Assembly: GCF_946886895.1 (NCBI RefSeq)
Contig: NZ_CAMPJO010000001.1
Span: 124,001-188,000 of the forward strand
Reading direction: 5' to 3'
Source: an uncultured Marinobacter sp.
Lineage (GTDB): Bacteria; Pseudomonadota; Gammaproteobacteria; Pseudomonadales; Oleiphilaceae
DNA length: 64,000 nt
The translations under genes and the position numbers were made by a program. This document shows, piece after piece, positions 63,366 through 64,000 of this stretch. The notes beneath the pieces were generated by a model, which saw only the letters and a program-made list of their open reading frames with translations, did no database searches and was not told the origin of the DNA. Each line of letters begins with the position of its first letter. Within the stretch, counting starts at the first letter, position 1.

Positions 63366-64000
63366 TCAAAGCAGAAGGGTGCGAATGTCCCCAAGAAGCC
63401 GACTGAGCACCGAAGTAAACCGGGCAGCATCTGCCCCATTCACCGCCCGGTGATCGTAAGACAGCGACAGCGGCAGCATCAGGCGAGGCTGGAACGCCTT
63501 GCCATCCCAGACCGGCTTCATCGCCGCCTTGGACACACCCAGAATCGCCACCTCCGGCGTATTCACAATCGGCGTGAACGCCGTGCCACCGATACCACCC
63601 AGGCTGGTGATGGTGAAGCAGGCACCCTGCATCTCCGCTGGCTTCAGTTGCTTGTCCCGCGCCTTCTGCGCCAGGTCCGCACTTTCCGCCGCCAGTTCCC
63701 AGAGCCCCTTCTTGTCCACATCCCGGATCACCGGCACCATCAGCCCGTGGGGCGTATCCACAGCAATCCCGATGTGAATGTACTGCTTGCGGATCACCTC
63801 CTTGCGACCCATGTCCAGCGACACATTAAACTGCGGCAGTTCCGCCAACGCCGTGGCACAGGCCTTCAGCAGGAACGGCAGCGGCGTCATCTTCACGCCC
63901 TTCTTCTCGCCGGCGGCCTTCTGGGCCTTGCGGAAATCCTCCATATCGGTGATATCCGCATCCTCGAACTGGGTCACGTGGGGCACGTTCAGCCAGCTGC
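63366..64000 (-). CDS. Dihydrolipoamide acetyltransferase, C-terminal part (E2 of pyruvate dehydrogenase; cut by window edge)
   Basis: The visible 210 codons (SWLNVPHVTQFEDADITD onward) are the catalytic domain of a 2-oxoacid dehydrogenase E2. CACFTITSLGG-type sequence is seen as GACFTITSLGGIGGTAFTPI, and the active site is SYDHRAVNGADAARF (His and Asp). The ending LSRLLGDIRTLLL is typical of pyruvate dehydrogenase E2 (AceF). The lipoyl domains must lie beyond position 64000. Confidence in E2 is high; assignment to the pyruvate complex is likely but not proven. Confidence 0.93.
   Translation of the reverse strand, partial: SWLNVPHVTQFEDADITDMEDFRKAQKAAGEKKGVKMTPLPFLLKACATALAELPQFNVSLDMGRKEVIRKQYIHIGIAVDTPHGLMVPVIRDVDKKGLWELAAESADLAQKARDKQLKPAEMQGACFTITSLGGIGGTAFTPIVNTPEVAILGVSKAAMKPVWDGKAFQPRLMLPLSLSYDHRAVNGADAARFTSVLSRLLGDIRTLLL

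Overview
The window looks like a chromosomal segment of a Marinobacter-type marine gammaproteobacterium. The reasons are a GC-rich backbone, the order secB / rhodanese / gpmI / envC / ctpA / yibQ, a hisBHAF block, an arginine succinyltransferase pathway with separate alpha and beta subunits as in pseudomonads, and a glycolate oxidase locus served by a TRAP transporter. The genus is an inference; no 16S or other marker is present.

Layout. 1-13.4 kb is housekeeping: secB (cut by the left edge), a membrane rhodanese, gpmI, envC-ctpA-yibQ (cell-wall remodelling), hisB-hisH-hisA-hisF, a SRPBCC protein, and asmA-mutY-yggX. A tRNA-Phe(GAA) with a good promoter lies at 13514-13589. Directly after it comes an AT-richer accessory stretch (about 13.7-17.6 kb): a three-gene cassette (GHKL ATPase, STAS-like DUF4325 protein, one-pass membrane protein), a BrnT/BrnA-like toxin-antitoxin pair and a VapB/VapC pair. 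The two toxin-antitoxin operons carry the same GTATATAC operator sequence. An orphan ParA and a complete IS3-family element with an A-AAA-AAG frameshift site follow.

20.5-29.8 kb holds glycolate use: a TRAP transporter (dctP-dctQ-dctM), a GlcG-like protein and glcD-glcE-glcF, all on the minus strand, with a divergent GlcC-like FadR-family regulator and two matching operators. 29.9-46.7 kb holds arginine import and breakdown: an amino-acid ABC transporter joined to astE on the plus strand, and astC-aruF-aruG-astD-astB on the minus strand. An RND efflux pair with its TetR regulator sits between them. An exonuclease/GIY-YIG fusion and a DcaP-like porin follow.

48-63.3 kb is a second accessory region, bracketed by two toxin-antitoxin systems (hipBA on one side, AbiEi/AbiEii on the other). 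Its core is an orphan type VI secretion cassette on the minus strand: vgrG, a DUF4123 adaptor, a 705-residue LysM protein that is probably the effector, an FGE/SUMF1-fold lipoprotein, a second FGE protein fused to the N-terminal membrane part of an AI-2E-type transporter, a damaged lipoprotein-like gene, and three tandem DUF6708-type membrane paralogues that differ mainly in their membrane segment. No type VI structural genes are in the window. The segment ends with a large cruciform-like repeat and the 3' part of a dihydrolipoamide acyltransferase gene.

The best candidates for something new are the tRNA-linked GHKL/STAS/membrane cassette (a possible partner-switch surveillance module) and the type VI cassette with its paralogous immunity-like proteins and chimeric FGE protein.
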